Shown here: positions 9,038 through 20,900 of the stretch, piece after piece
Numbering within the stretch: position 1 is the first letter of the stretch
Layout: each line of letters opens with the position of its first letter
DNA from: Sesamum alatum
Lineage: Eukaryota > Streptophyta > Magnoliopsida > Lamiales > Pedaliaceae
Assembly: GCA_034509735.1 (NCBI GenBank)
Contig: JACGWO010000001.1
Coordinates: forward strand, 36,645,966 to 36,709,965
Length of the DNA stretch: 64,000 nt
Reading direction: 5' to 3'
Notes under the pieces: generated by a model
What the model was told of the DNA's origin: nothing
Databases searched by the model: none
Seen by the model: the letters and a program-made list of their open reading frames with translations, nothing else
Made by a program: the position numbers and the translations under genes

Positions 9038-10535
9038 CAGTGTTTTTCCTTCTAATTATTTTCTCTTTTAATTTTGAATTAATTCTGAAAAATCATTTTT
9101 AATTTCAATTATGCCTATTTTCTAAAGACATTATTTTAGGAGTAAAATAAATTGGATTTGGAATCCCGGGGTTATTTTACTTAAAATAATGAGGAAAGGT
9201 TTTCCTAAAACGAGAAAATAATATTACCAGTATTTGTGTTTTATTTTTCACACGTTGTGCACATATTCATTTATTATTTTGGATATTTATGATTGGAAAT
9301 CATATGTTGTTGGTATATTGTAATTATATGATTGGATCATGTGATTATGTGTGTTGGATGGAAATGGATGATCGCGAGCCCTAGACCGGATGTATGGTTT
9401 ATTTTCTGTTGGGCCTATGTGCCTCTTTTACTGCTTTCTCCTTCTGTCTTTCTAGTTGCCTTGGAATAATAAGGCATTCTACCTCCCTCCTTATGTACTC
9501 CCCCGAGTTTTCGCTGGGGTTTCTATTTTTAATATGTAATGAGAGTAGACTAGGAGTGAGGTTTCTATTTTTGTAATTGGTGGAGAAGAAGGAAGGACCA
9601 CATGGAGAGCCCAGACGGGAGGTCCCTTGGAGTTTTCGATGAAGTGAAGAAAGAGAAAAAGAGACCAAGGCCCATCAGCATGATGATTGGGTTACTATTA
9701 ATGTAATAGTATAGGACCAACCCTAGATTGACCATAGATCTACTGCGGGCTCAGTGGGTCGCATAGGATTCGGGCTCGTGATCATCCAACAGGGGCGTGC
9801 TAGACTTTAATTTTGCATGTGGTTATGATGATGGATGAATGGGTTGTTTATTTATCATATAACTGCTATGGATAGTTTATTTACGCATTATGGATGTATG
9901 TGTAGATATTTATTTATTTGAGATCTCGGTCATTTCTTACTCTCACATTGGTTGGACCAATGTCAAAATATTAGACCCTAGACAAAGTGGACATAAACTC
10001 TAGGAGTTTGTCCATGCCTTCCAATCCATGGCATAGTGAGGAAGCTGCTTTGGGTCAATAGCGTGGTCTCACGAGTCGTGGCACGTTATTGTACTTAAAG
10101 GAAGCTGCATTATGTCATGAACGAAAAACGGGCTGCTGCTACCTTTCTCACGAGTCGTGGGGGTACCAGTGGGTCCGTGGCTCGATCAATTGGGTTGGGT
10201 CTAACGCCCAATTAACATGATTCGCTTGGAGTCCTCGGGATCATGTGAAAGGGTGAGGCAATAATCTTGGGAATCTCGTGGAACGAGAATGGTATGGAAT
10301 ACTTCCCACAGGATCTTTTCCATGCGAATCGTAAAAGCGGGGAATGGGAAAAATCGCTGTGGATCCCAAGCCCACTTGGAAAGGATTTTCCGAAAATCAC
10401 GTTTGAGAGTACCGTGTTTTCGTATAAATAGTGGGAGGATTAAATGACTAAAGTTCATGCATTTAATTATTTTATCAACCACCGTCTTTTATTTTCTGCT
10501 GATCGCGCGCTGTTTTCTAAAATGTAGATTTTAAA
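9038..10535 (+). other. Remaining untranslated leader of RLC-2
   Basis: This non-coding leader contains the 16-bp inverted repeat (9366-9381 and 9772-9787, one G-T pair), paired CACGAGTCGTG palindromes at 10070-10080 and 10149-10159, and TATAAATA at 10423-10430, 106 bp upstream of gag. The block from 10000 to 10535 is well conserved between copies. Minus-strand frames at 10201-10482 are shadows. Confidence 0.8.
10423..10430 (+). promoter_or_regulatory. TATA-like box shortly upstream of gag
   Basis: TATAAATA in the context CGTATAAATAGTGGG recurs at 1534, 59407 and on the minus strand at 41573-41580, always about 105-115 bp from the gag start codon. This is separate from the LTR TATA box. A second, internal transcription start is possible but unproven. 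Confidence 0.45.
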
Positions 10536-11495
10536 ATGTCTAAGAAACCACTTTCCACCATTCTTGAGACAAACAAATTCAATGGAACAAACTACAACGA
10601 CTGGTTGCGCAATCTCAGGATAGTCCTAGATTACGAGAACCAAGGCTACGTCATGGACGAGCCTCTCCCTAGGACCTTACCGGAAGGATCCACGCCAGAA
10701 GAACGTGAGACGTTCGAGACTTGGCATAAGGATAACCGGAAGGTCCGTAGCATCATACTTGCTTCGATGACCAATGAGATTCAGAAGCAATATGAAAGGC
10801 TAGACGATGTCCCTTCCGTTATGGCTCGCCTTAAGGATTGCTATGCAGTCCCGGACCGGCATACTAGGTATGTCGTGACCAAGGCGTTCTTTGGAACGAA
10901 AATGACAGAAGGATCCTCTGTACAAGAGCACGGGGTTAAAATGCTTACCCTGGTGGAAAAGCTCGAGGACCTAAAGACAGGTCTCGATAATGAAACGTAC
11001 ATAGATGTGATCCTTCAGTCACTCCCACCCTCCTTTGACCAATTTATCGTCAACTACAACATGAACGCACTTGAGAAGGGCATTCATGAGTTGATCAATA
11101 TGTTGGTGCAATACGAGGCAACGACTAAGAAGTCCACTCCTTCGGTATTGTTTGGAGGTGCTTCGACTTCTAATACGAAAGGCAAGGGTGCCGGACGTTG
11201 GAAGAAGAAGAAAGGGAAGGGAAAGGACGTCAAAGCAGCTACAAACACTAAGAGTGTTCCCATTGCCAAAGAGGGAAAAGGCAAAGGAAAGGGAAAGGTT
11301 GTCTCCAAGCAACAGTCGAAGGCATATGACATATGTATCAACTGCCGTGAGAAAGGGCATTGGAAGAGAGAGTGCCCCAAACTCTTCTCGAACCAAGGTA
11401 TATATGTGATTGAGGTTAATATGGTCACTAGTTCTGCCTCTTGGGTATTAGATACCGCTGTGGAGCTCACATTTGCAATGACTTGCAGGTGTTGA
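10536..11495 (+). pseudogene. gag: gag and start of protease of RLC-2
   Basis: The ATG at 10536 gives MSKKPLST..., the same start context as the other copies. The N-terminal two thirds is the copia Gag domain (LETNKFNGTNYNDW, then KQYERLDD, then LQSLPPSFDQF), which forms the virus-like particle in the cytoplasm. A Lys/Gly-rich linker and a CCHC zinc knuckle (11334-11375, CINCREKGHWKREC) for RNA binding follow. In the protease, DT at 11451 starts the DTG motif but one G is missing near 11456, so this frame ends in unrelated residues at 11495. Gag itself looks complete. Intact relatives read on into pol without a break. Confidence 0.92.
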
Positions 11496-14400
11496 AAAGA
11501 AGTAGAAAACTGGGTAGCGGGGACATGATCCTGAAGCTTGGGAATGGCAAGGCCATCTCGGCAGAAGCAGTAGGATCCACCACTCTAGTGATTAGTGATA
11601 GTATTAGCATAGATTTAGAGCAAGTTTATTTTGTACCCACTATGATTAAAAACATCATTTCCATTCCATTGTTGGACAATAGTGGTTATGAGTTTTGAAT
11701 CAATAAATATTGCTTTTATTTGATGAGGTGTGGAATTGCGCATCTACTTGGTACATTGCATAACGGACTCTATATCTTGCAACAAACGAATTTCGTCCTC
11801 AATGCACAACACAAACGAAAATTAGATAATAACGGGAACGCACGTATGTGGCACGCTAGGCTAGGTCAAATATCCCAAGATAGGATGAAAAGGTTGGTAG
11901 ACTCAAAGAACCTAGAGGCTGGGGACTTGAGCGATCTACCAACTTGTGAGTCCTATCTAAGAGGGAAAATGACCAAGAAGCCCTTTGTAGGACAAAGCAG
12001 GCTTGCCACAGGTTTGTTGGACTTGGTCCATACAGACGTATGTGGAACACTAAGGACGCAGGCCCGAGGTGGGTTCTCCTACTTCATAACCTTCACCGAT
12101 GATCATTCACGGTACGGTTATGTTTACCTGATTAGGTACAAGTCTGAAGCTCTTGAGAGGTTTAAAGAATTCAAACTTGAAGTGGAGAACCAAACCAACT
12201 GCAAAATTAAAATCCTTCGGTCGGACCGAGGCGGTGAATACCTTAGTACGGAGTTCCTAGATTATCTAAAAGAACATGGTATAATATCAGAATGGACACC
12301 TCCAGGAACACCACAGTTAAATGGTGTCTCTGAAAGGAGGAATCGAACCCTGTTGGACATGGTTCGGTCCATGATGAGTTTTACCAAATTGCCCTTATCG
12401 TTTTGGGCTACGCACTAGAAACGGCGGCCAAATTGAAAAAATTTAGCGCCTACTAGTACATTGACCCAAACGCCATATGAGATATGGCATGGCAAGCCTG
12501 CATCCTACAACTACTTGAAAGTGTGGGGTAGCCCCGCATACGTCAAGAGGTTAGTGGGAGATAAGTTAGAATCTAGGTCTAGCTTATGCAGGTTCGTTGG
12601 ATACCCTAAAGAAACTGCGGGTTATTACTTTTATGACCCCTTGGAACAAAAGGTGTTTGTTTCAAGAAATGTAGTATTCTTGAAACAAGGCTTCCCGGAG
12701 GATATCCAACCTGATGAGCTGATCCTTGAGGAATCAAGTGATGGAATCCAGCCATTAGAGGAGGCCGCGGAACCCTCACTTAGAGGATTCAGGATTAACA
12801 GCCGAAGGGCTGACCAACGTCGAAAAGTCCAAAATGCTAGGCATGAAGGACAGCCTCAGGAACAGCCAGTCCCGGTTCCTGAACCACCGGCTCCGATACA
12901 GTCAACGCCCACAGTCACCACTGACGCTCCCGTTCTCCGTAGGTCCACTAGAGAGTCCAGACCTCCAGTGAGATATGGCTTTCTAGGTGCGACCGATCTT
13001 TTGGATAACGATCCTAAGACTTATGGAGAAGCGATGTCTGACATCGACTTCGGGAAATGGCTTAAGGCCATGAAAGCCGAAATGGACTCCATGAGCGAGA
13101 ACCAAGTTTGGAGTCTTGTAGATCCACCGAAAGGTGTTAAGCCAGTTGGCTGTAAGTGGATCTACAAGCGCAAACTTGGCGTTGATGGAGAAGTCACAAC
13201 CTTTAAGGCTAGGCTTGTAGCTAAGGGATACACTCAACGACCCGGGGTCGATTTTGAGGATACCTACTCGCCAGTAGCCATGGCTAAATCCATTCAGATT
13301 CTGCTCGCCATAGCAGCATGGTATGACTATGAGATATAGCAGATGGACGTGAAAACGGCCTTCCTCAATGGTTTCGTTGAAGAAGAGATCTATATGGATC
13401 AGTCGCAGGGTTTCACTGTCACTGGAGAAGAACAGAAAGTCTGTCGTCTCCAGAAGTCCATCTATGGCCTCAAACAAGCCTCCCGAAGTTGGAACATTCG
13501 CTTTGATGAAGTAATACGGGGTTATGACTTCATCAAAAACGAATCCGACCCTTGTGTATACAAGAAGGTCAGTGGGAGCTCAATAGTGTTCCTAGTGCTT
13601 TATGTGGATGACATTCTGCTCATTGGTAATGACGTTAGAATGTTAGGAAACACAAAAGCATGGTTGTCAACCCAGTTTTCCATGAAGGACTTGGGTGAAG
13701 CCTCCTACATCCTAGGCATCCAGATTGTCAGGGACAGATCTAAAAGGATGTTAGGACTCACCCAAAACTCGTATATGGAGAAAGTCCTAAAGAGATATCG
13801 AATGGACAACTCCAAACGAGGATTCCTTCCAATGAGGCATGGGATCAAGTTGTCCAAGAAACAGTCCCCACAGACTGATGAGGAACTTGAAAGGATGAAG
13901 GTCATCCCCTATGCTTCTGCCGTAGGTAGCATACAATATGCGGTTCACTGCACTAGGCCTGACATTGCATACGCTTTGAGCGTAACAAGCAGATATCAGT
14001 CCTGCGCAGGAGAGGCACATTGGAATGCTGTTAAGGGCATCCTTAAGTACCTAAGGAGGACTAAGGACATGTTCCTAGTCTATGGCAATGGAGAACTAAT
14101 TCTGGAAGGCTTTAGCGATGCTAGCTTCCAGTCTGATGACGATGATGCCAAGTCTCAATCGGGGTACGTATTCAAACTCAATGGAGGAGTTGTAGCTTGG
14201 AAAAGTTCCAAGCAAGCAACCATTGCTGACTCCACCACAGAGGCTGAAGCTGCTAAGGAAGCGGTTTGGATGAGAAACTACATCCAAGAGTTGGGTGTAG
14301 TGCCTAGCATCGCCGAGCCTGTTGTCATCTTCTGTGATAACAACGGCGCTATAGTGCAAGCAAAGGAACCGAGATCTCATCACCGTTCCAAACACATTCT

Positions 14401-14569
14401 TAGACGCTACCATCTTATTAGAGAAATGGTAGGAAGAGGTGACGTCCGGATGGACCGAGTCAACTCGGCAGACAACACAGCAGACCCGCTGACAAAGCCT
14501 ATGTCGCAGAACGCTCATACGCAACATCTTGAGAAGATGGGGATTAAGCATATGGGCAATTGGCTTTAA
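11441..14569 (+). pseudogene. pol: pol of RLC-2: protease, integrase, RT, RNase H
   Basis: After the protease frameshift, one frame carries GCGAHICND, then integrase, then RT and RNase H, ending at TAA 14567-14569. Integrase keeps the HTDV, FTDDHSR and NGVSERRNR blocks holding the catalytic Asp, Asp and Glu. Its zinc-binding part has lost two ligands: His to Gln (CAA at 11867-11869) and Cys to Tyr (TAT at 11954-11956). Stops lie at 11696-11698 (TGA) and 13337-13339 (TAG for TGG), and indels near 12411-12435. RT has YVDD at 13601-13612. RNase H lacks 18 nt (about residues YIAASE after TTEAE), a region next to a catalytic Glu. Non-functional as read. Confidence 0.95.
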
Positions 14570-14570
14570 A

Positions 14571-14585
14571 GGTCAAGTGGGAGAT
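14571..14585 (+). other. Polypurine tract of RLC-2
   Basis: GGTCAAGTGGGAGAT lies between the pol stop codon and the 3' LTR. It would prime plus-strand DNA synthesis. The same tract sits at each other LTR/internal border here. Confidence 0.85.
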
Positions 14586-16583
14586 TGTTAGAATAGGTGA
14601 CCATGTAAGCCAATTTTGGCAGGAATATGTAACCTATGTCTAGACAATTTTTGGTATTTGATAAAACCATTTATGAATAAAGAAGTGAAAATTCATATGG
14701 CAATACTTTGTTTACGTTCACTTATCTGCGTTTACATTTCTGTTCACTACGCAAACAAAGCCCACAGACTGAGAAACGATTTCGGGGACTGGGACTATGC
14801 TTGGAGGTAGGTCCATGAAATCAGTCTCACCGAATCAGTACGGAAATCTCCAAGTCAAGGAATCCCGAAAATGGGTACCGAGATTCCCTTTGAGACTTGC
14901 ACTAAGCATCTGCTGTCGTATTTCATCGACGGGTGACGAAGGTCGTCTAAGCAGTGTTAGTGGGTGAGCATGCTAGGAAGCAGCTGACTGAGGTGACTCG
15001 CGGGAACCGTCTTACGGAGGACCTTGAGTATGGTCAGCAAGGTATGACGTGTATTCCCGGTTCCAACGGTACAGGCCAAGTCCTTTGACTTGAGGAACTG
15101 CTGAGTTTACCTATGCATCAGGTCTGTATCTTAGATATGGTGAGAGATTGCCAAAATACTCTTGAGTAGTCATAAGCCATGTCTAGTGCAGCTCGGGTGC
15201 ACAAAGTGACAGTAGTTTCCAAGAAAGGATCTGTCTCCTGTCAAAAGGCATTGACAGTTGAGTCTCATGTATGCTCTGTGTCTTGTCCCTAAAATCTGTG
15301 GCCACAGTAATTGAACAGAAGGGAAAGGTTTCCCTTGCGGCGTTTAGTAAGGACAGACCGACACTTAGGTCCAAAATGGGTACCTGCATTTTCCGTGCCC
15401 TAGACCCTAAGTGATGAGACCGAAGACAGAAGGACAAGTGTACTGTTAGAACCTAAATGTTCATCCCCAATTATTTCACCTAGTCTCTAGTGCCATGGAC
15501 CGTTGCTAGATGGCCACCCATGGTAACAGGCGGATTCTAGGAATCCGACCAAGTCTAGCTGAATGGTGAACCTAAAGAGTCACACACTATCCACACACAC
15601 ACACTTAATATTTAATTTGGGATTAAATATTGGAGTAAAGGAATGATTAAATTAGATTTAATCGGGTCCTATATTTTCTTGGAGAAATTAATTCCTTCTA
15701 TTTGATAAAAGGAATTAAATTAATAAATAGGATTTATTAAAGGGTTGATTTAATGGGCTTAGAATAAATATTAATATTTATTTATTATATTATATTTATT
15801 CTTTTAGCCTTTTGGAATATTTAATGGGATTTAAATATTCCACTAAATTAAAATTAACGGTTGAGATGGAAAGGGGAGATGGAAGGCTAGGATTCGTTTG
15901 ACTAGGTCAAACACTAGTTTGACTAGGACTTTGACTAGGTCAAAATCCTAGTCAAATTAGAGTTCTTAGAGTTGGAGTTTAAAGAGGATTAAACTCCTCC
16001 TCTATATAAACCTCTAGCCTCCACCAATTGAAGGATGATGATTCTTGAAAACACACACAACACACATTCTCCCCTCTCCTCACCTCTCGTCCGCCCCCTC
16101 TCTCTCTACAAGAAAATATTTTTTCTTAATTCTTTTGTTCTTGGAACATTAGAACTTAGATGAATCAATACCATTAATTGATAACGTGTTGTTGATTCAT
16201 CCACTCCAAAAATTATACACTTGTTCGTTGCTAGCACGACGTGCAAGATACGTGGGTGGATCGTGTGTCACGATTTGGAGGGTCTCAAGAACGAGATCTC
16301 GGTGCAAAACGGTGAACAACGCGAGTAGCCGTTTAAGACGAAAACGACAACGGGTAGGTCTCGTTTTATTTTTTCGTCCCTTTTTTAATTTTCAACTCTA
16401 TGGCCTCCATGATTTCTTTACATGCTTTATAATCATGAGATACACCGAACGCCCGGGAACCTCAAGGGTACACCCCTTGAGCGTGTTCTTTTAAATTAAA
16501 AGCATGCTTTAATTTTTGTATGTATATTTTTATCGCGCTTCCGCATTCGCGCAATTCCCGGGACGATCCACCGATTTCTTTCA
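14586..16583 (+). repeat. 3' LTR of RLC-2 (A type)
   Basis: This is a direct repeat of 6389-8383 with the same ends. It contains CTGTGGCCACAG at 15296-15307, TTGAC cores from 15898, TATATAAA at 16013-16020 and the stem-loop at 16461-16481. It is followed by the duplicated target ATATT. Confidence 0.97.
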
Positions 16584-16588
16584 ATATT
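16584..16588 (+). repeat. Target site duplication of RLC-2, right copy (ATATT)
   Basis: This is an exact copy of 6384-6388 on the other side of the element. Confidence 0.93.
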
Positions 16589-17440
16589 TCGTCATCAAAT
16601 CAACGGCCGACACATGTCAAATTGAGGTGTTCCGGCCAATCAAATCAAGACAAATATTTCGTATATTATCTCTTCAAAAAATACAAAACCTAAAGAGATA
16701 ATATTGAAATTGACCAATCATGTCTTCCCAAATATTTAATGTATTTATCTCTTTAAATTAAAATAAAGAGATAATGCAAAATAAGTGTTCAAGTTCACCA
16801 CAACTCTACCTCGTTGACAGCTATATAAAGGGGTCATGCGAATTCATTCAAAACACACGCGCACACACACACACATACAAGCAAGAGAGCATTCAAGAAG
16901 TACCGAAATCCTCTCAAACACAAATCAAGGAAGATCCACGACGTTCTAGGCAAGATTCAAGGAGTTCATCGCGAAAATCGTTCAAAGTCAGCGTTTGATT
17001 CGATAAGAAGTCCGAAGACCGGCGAATTAACGTTATCAAGACAGAAGTCCACATTGGCGGAAGATCAAAGTCTCAAATCCACCAAGAAATATCTTAAATT
17101 CAAGTCGAATATTTTCAAGTTCATAGCGTTTGATCCGGGAACAAGTCAACGACCCCCGAATTAACGTTATTTAAAGTCAAAGTCAATGTCAAAGGCGATC
17201 AAACATCGATTTTCACCTCTGAAGTTGCCGAAGTCAAAGATCACATTTTTTAAGAGAAGAATTAGAGGTTTTCAAGTAGAGATTTTGCACCCACAAAATA
17301 CTCAATTCAATTCAATAATTTATTTGTAATATTTTCGTATTTCATTAAATTCAAGAACACAAAATTTTTTTTTACACTATTGTTATTAGCCAGAGCGAAA
17401 CAACGCCATCAGTGATTAGGTGTGAAAAGTATGGTGCCTT
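16589..17440 (+). other. TATA-bearing repeat-like region, perhaps an LTR of another family
   Basis: TATATAAA at 16822-16829 is followed by a CA-rich stretch (about 16852-16880) and then about 400 bp of A-rich sequence with degenerate internal duplication. AGCGTTTGAT...CGAATTAACGTTAT occurs at 16990-17036 and again at 17124-17170. The layout resembles the R/U5 side of a plant LTR, possibly of the Ty3 type, but I found no termini or primer site. The open frame 16774-16998 shows no known motif. Unassigned. Confidence 0.4.
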
Positions 17441-17457
17441 TCTAGTTTTGCAGTGGG

Positions 17458-17946
17458 GTGTATGGATTGGATGGAGGTGTGTTTTTCTGCAGCGTTGGAA
17501 AGTATTTGTGGTGGGTGGTTGTTCTATTTGTGTTTGTAGGTGGATGTCGTGCTTGGTGGTTGTTCTATAGTGAGATTGTCAAGGAGTTAGAATGTATGGC
17601 AGACCACCATATGGCCGGTGAACAATCCAACGAAATGGCTAGGTAAAACGATACCTGAATCTTATTGAACACAATCAATGATTTTTTCGTTGGTAAATGG
17701 AATACGTTTTTTGTTTGTCAGCAATCTAAAATAACACGCAACTACGTGAACTAATATGTTTTGCTGGTATCACTAAGAGAACATGTATGCATATATTTTT
17801 TTATGTCTTGTGATGGTCGTTGTTAAATTTGATGATGAATTATTTTTGTAGTGTGTTGTTTAGATGTGTTATTAATTAAGGTGTCTGTAGTTTTAGCAAT
17901 TTTAGCTTATGTTCATTTGTCGTTATGCAGTGCCATGGTTGCGAGA
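17458..17946 (+). pseudogene. Exon-like fragment of an unknown gene or DNA transposon
   Basis: TTTGTAG at 17533-17539 looks like an intron 3' end, followed by a candidate exon 17540-17642 and then GTAAAA like a 5' splice site. A second candidate 3' site, TTATGCAG, ends at 17930, and a few codons follow before the LTR at 17947 cuts the sequence. Joining the two keeps the frame (codons around EMA and SAMVAR). I do not recognise the protein. It could be a captured host gene piece or part of a degraded transposase. Support is only the splice-like context and frame continuity. Confidence 0.25.
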
Positions 17947-20900
17947 GTAAGGACAAGTGAATCTGCCTGGGAGCGCGAGCGAAAGCGTTAAAATACGGAT
18001 ATTTAAAGAATAATCAAAAAGCATAATCATAAATCCCAAGGGGTGTACCCTTGGGTGCTCAACCAGACGTTCGATGTAGGATATATCAGTATGAAACGGA
18101 TATCATACATAGGGCAAAGAAAATAAATGTAAACTACTAAAGCGCAAAATACCCAAATTACCTTTGTAGTTTATCTCGCAAACGGCTACTTGCGTTGTTC
18201 CTCTCTAAAATGCTCACAAAGTTCAAATGTATGAACTCTCCGAAGGTGATCCACACCATACTGGAAGAGATACTCGTTTTCCTTGCTAGAAGGAAATGGA
18301 TCTAGGAGGATTTGGTTTAAGAAGAGAAACACTATTAATTAGTGTTCTTCTTAAACTTACTTTGTTCTTCTAATTGATCCAAGATCAAATGAAGAACAAA
18401 GGTATAGAGAGGGAGAGAGGCCAAGAGTTGAGGGAGATAGGTATGATTTTTCTTCTTCTTTTTCATAGAAAAATATGAATATGATTCTCTTGCTATGATT
18501 TTTTTGAAAGAAATCGGTGGATCGTCCCGGGAATTGCGCGAATGCGGAAGCGCGATATAAAATAACATACAAAAATTAAAGCATGCTTTTAATAATAAAA
18601 GAACACGCTCAAGGGGTGTACCCTTGAGATTCCCGGGTGTTCGGTGTATCTCATGATTAAACAACATGTAAAGAAATCATGGAGGCCATAGAGTTGAAAA
18701 TAAAGAGAGACGAAAAATAAAACGAGACCTACCCGTTGTCGTTTTCGTCTTCAACGGCTACACGCGTTGTTCCCCGTTTTGCACCGAGATCTCGTTCTTG
18801 AGACCCTCCAAATCGTGACACACGATCCACCCACGTATCTTGCACGTCGTGCTAGCAACGAACAAGTGTATATTTTGGAGTGGATGAATCAACAACACGT
18901 TATCAATTAACGGTATTGATTCATCTAAGTTCTAATGTTCCAAGAACAAAAGAACTAGAAAATATTTTTCTTGGAGAGTGGAGAGAGAGAGGGCGGACGA
19001 GAGAGAGGGGAGAGAGGCTGAAATTATGTGTGTGTTGTGTGTGTGTTGGTATTTCATCATCCTTCAAAAAGTTGGAAGCTAGAGGTATTTATAGAGGAGG
19101 AGTTTAATCCTCTTTAAACTCCTACTCTAAGAACTCTAATTTGTCTAGGATTTTGACCTAGTCAAAGTCCTAGTCAAACTAGTGTTTGACCTAGTCAAAC
19201 AAATCCTAGCCTTCCATCTCCCCTTTCCATCTCAACCGTTGATTTTAATTTAATGGAATATTTAAATCCCATTAAATATTCGAAAAAGGCTAAAAAATAA
19301 ATATAATAAATAAATATTAATATTTATTCTAAGCCCATTAAATCAACCCATTAATAAATCCTATTTATTAATTTAATTCCCTTTATCAAATAGAAGGAAT
19401 TAATTTCTCCAAGAAAATATAGGACTCGATTAAATCTAATTTAATCATTTCTTTACTCCAATATTTAATTCCAAATTAAATACTAAGTGTGTGTGGATAG
19501 TGTGTGACTCTTTAGGTTCACCTTTCAGCTAGACTTGGTCGGATTCCTAGAATCCGTCCGTTACCATGGGTGGCCATCTAGCAACGGTCCATGGCACTAG
19601 AGACTAGGTGAAATAATTGGGGATGAACATTTAGGCTCTAACAGTACATTTGTCCTTCTGTCTTCGGTCTCATCACTTAGAGTCTAGGGCACGGAAAAAG
19701 CAGGTACCCATTTTGGACCTAAGTGTTGGTCTGTCCTTACTAAACGCCGCAAGGGAAACCTTCCCTTCTGTTCAGTTACTGTGGCCACAGATTTTAGGGA
19801 CAAGACACAGAGCGTACATGAGACTCAACTGTCAATACCTTTTGACAGGAGACAGATCCTTTCTTGGAAAATACTGTCACTCTGTACACCCGAGCTGCAC
19901 TAGTCATGGCTTATGACTACTCAAGAGTATTTTGGCAATCTCTCACCATATCTAAGATACAGACCTGGTGCACAGGTGAACTCAGCAGTTCCTCAAGTCA
20001 AAGGACTTGGCCTGTACCGTTGGAACCGGGAATACACGTCATACCTTGCTGACCACACTCAAGGTCCTCCGTAAGAAGGTTCCCGCGAGTCACCTCAGTC
20101 AGCTGCTTCCTAGCATGCTGACCCACTAACACTGCTTAGACGACCTTCTTCACCCGTCGATGAATATGACAGCAGATGCTTAGTGCAAGTCTCAAAGGGA
20201 ATCCCGGTACCCATTTTCGAGATTCCTTGACTTGGAGATTTTCGGACAGATATAAGTGAACGTAAACAAAGTATTGCCATATGAATTTTCACTTCTTTAT
20301 TCATAAGTGTTTTTCTCAAACACCAGAAATTGTCTAGACATAGGTTACATATTCCTGCCAAAATTGGCTTACATGGTCACCTATTCTAACACTTTTGGTA
20401 TATACTCACATATATACAAAATTAATGTGATTATTGGAATGTGTTTAGATTCATCCCAATCAATCCTACTAATTCATCAATCAAGCCTACCATCTCTTAA
20501 GGTATGATTTAATCATACCAAAAGAGAGAGGCTTGATTGGAATTGATTTGTCTCTTACCAAAAGAGACAAGTCAACCACATCATGCATGCATGGCCCGTG
20601 TCCAACAAGGGTCTGTTACGATGGGTGGCCGTCTAGCAGCGGTCTATAGCACTAGAGACTAGGTGAATGTTAGCGTGAACATTTAGGCGCCGATTCCGTA
20701 TGGGTACGGTCCTTCCGTCTACCATCTTCCGGCCTTAGTCTAGGGTATGAAATTGGGCGTCGATTCCCATCCTTTACTAGGTATCTATGCTTAATACTCG
20801 AGACTACGCATGCCTCATTGCATTGACACAGGAAATCATTTCCTGTTCGACCAACCACTGTGGCCACAGGTTTAAGCAGCATGAACGTGTCTCCGAGTGC

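Larger units (their letters stand above)
6389..16583 (+). mobile_element. RLC-2: complete Ty1-copia retrotransposon
   Basis: This is the reference copy of the window: 10,195 bp, with two direct LTRs of 1,995 and 1,998 bp, primer binding site, leader of about 2.15 kb, gag-pol, polypurine tract and matching ATATT duplications. Domain order protease, integrase, reverse transcriptase, RNase H defines copia. The first 225 bp of the two LTRs differ at 7 sites by eye, six of them transitions, so the insertion is not brand new. Coding lesions (PR frameshift, stops at 11696 and 13337, frameshift near 12411, RNase H deletion) mean it cannot make a full polyprotein. Confidence 0.97.

Noticed and set aside
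20392..20590. Separate repeat between the solo LTR and the next LTR block
   Set aside because: It matches B-type LTR sequence at 37630-37810 and 47060-47250, so it is the continuation of the interrupted RLC-3 LTR.
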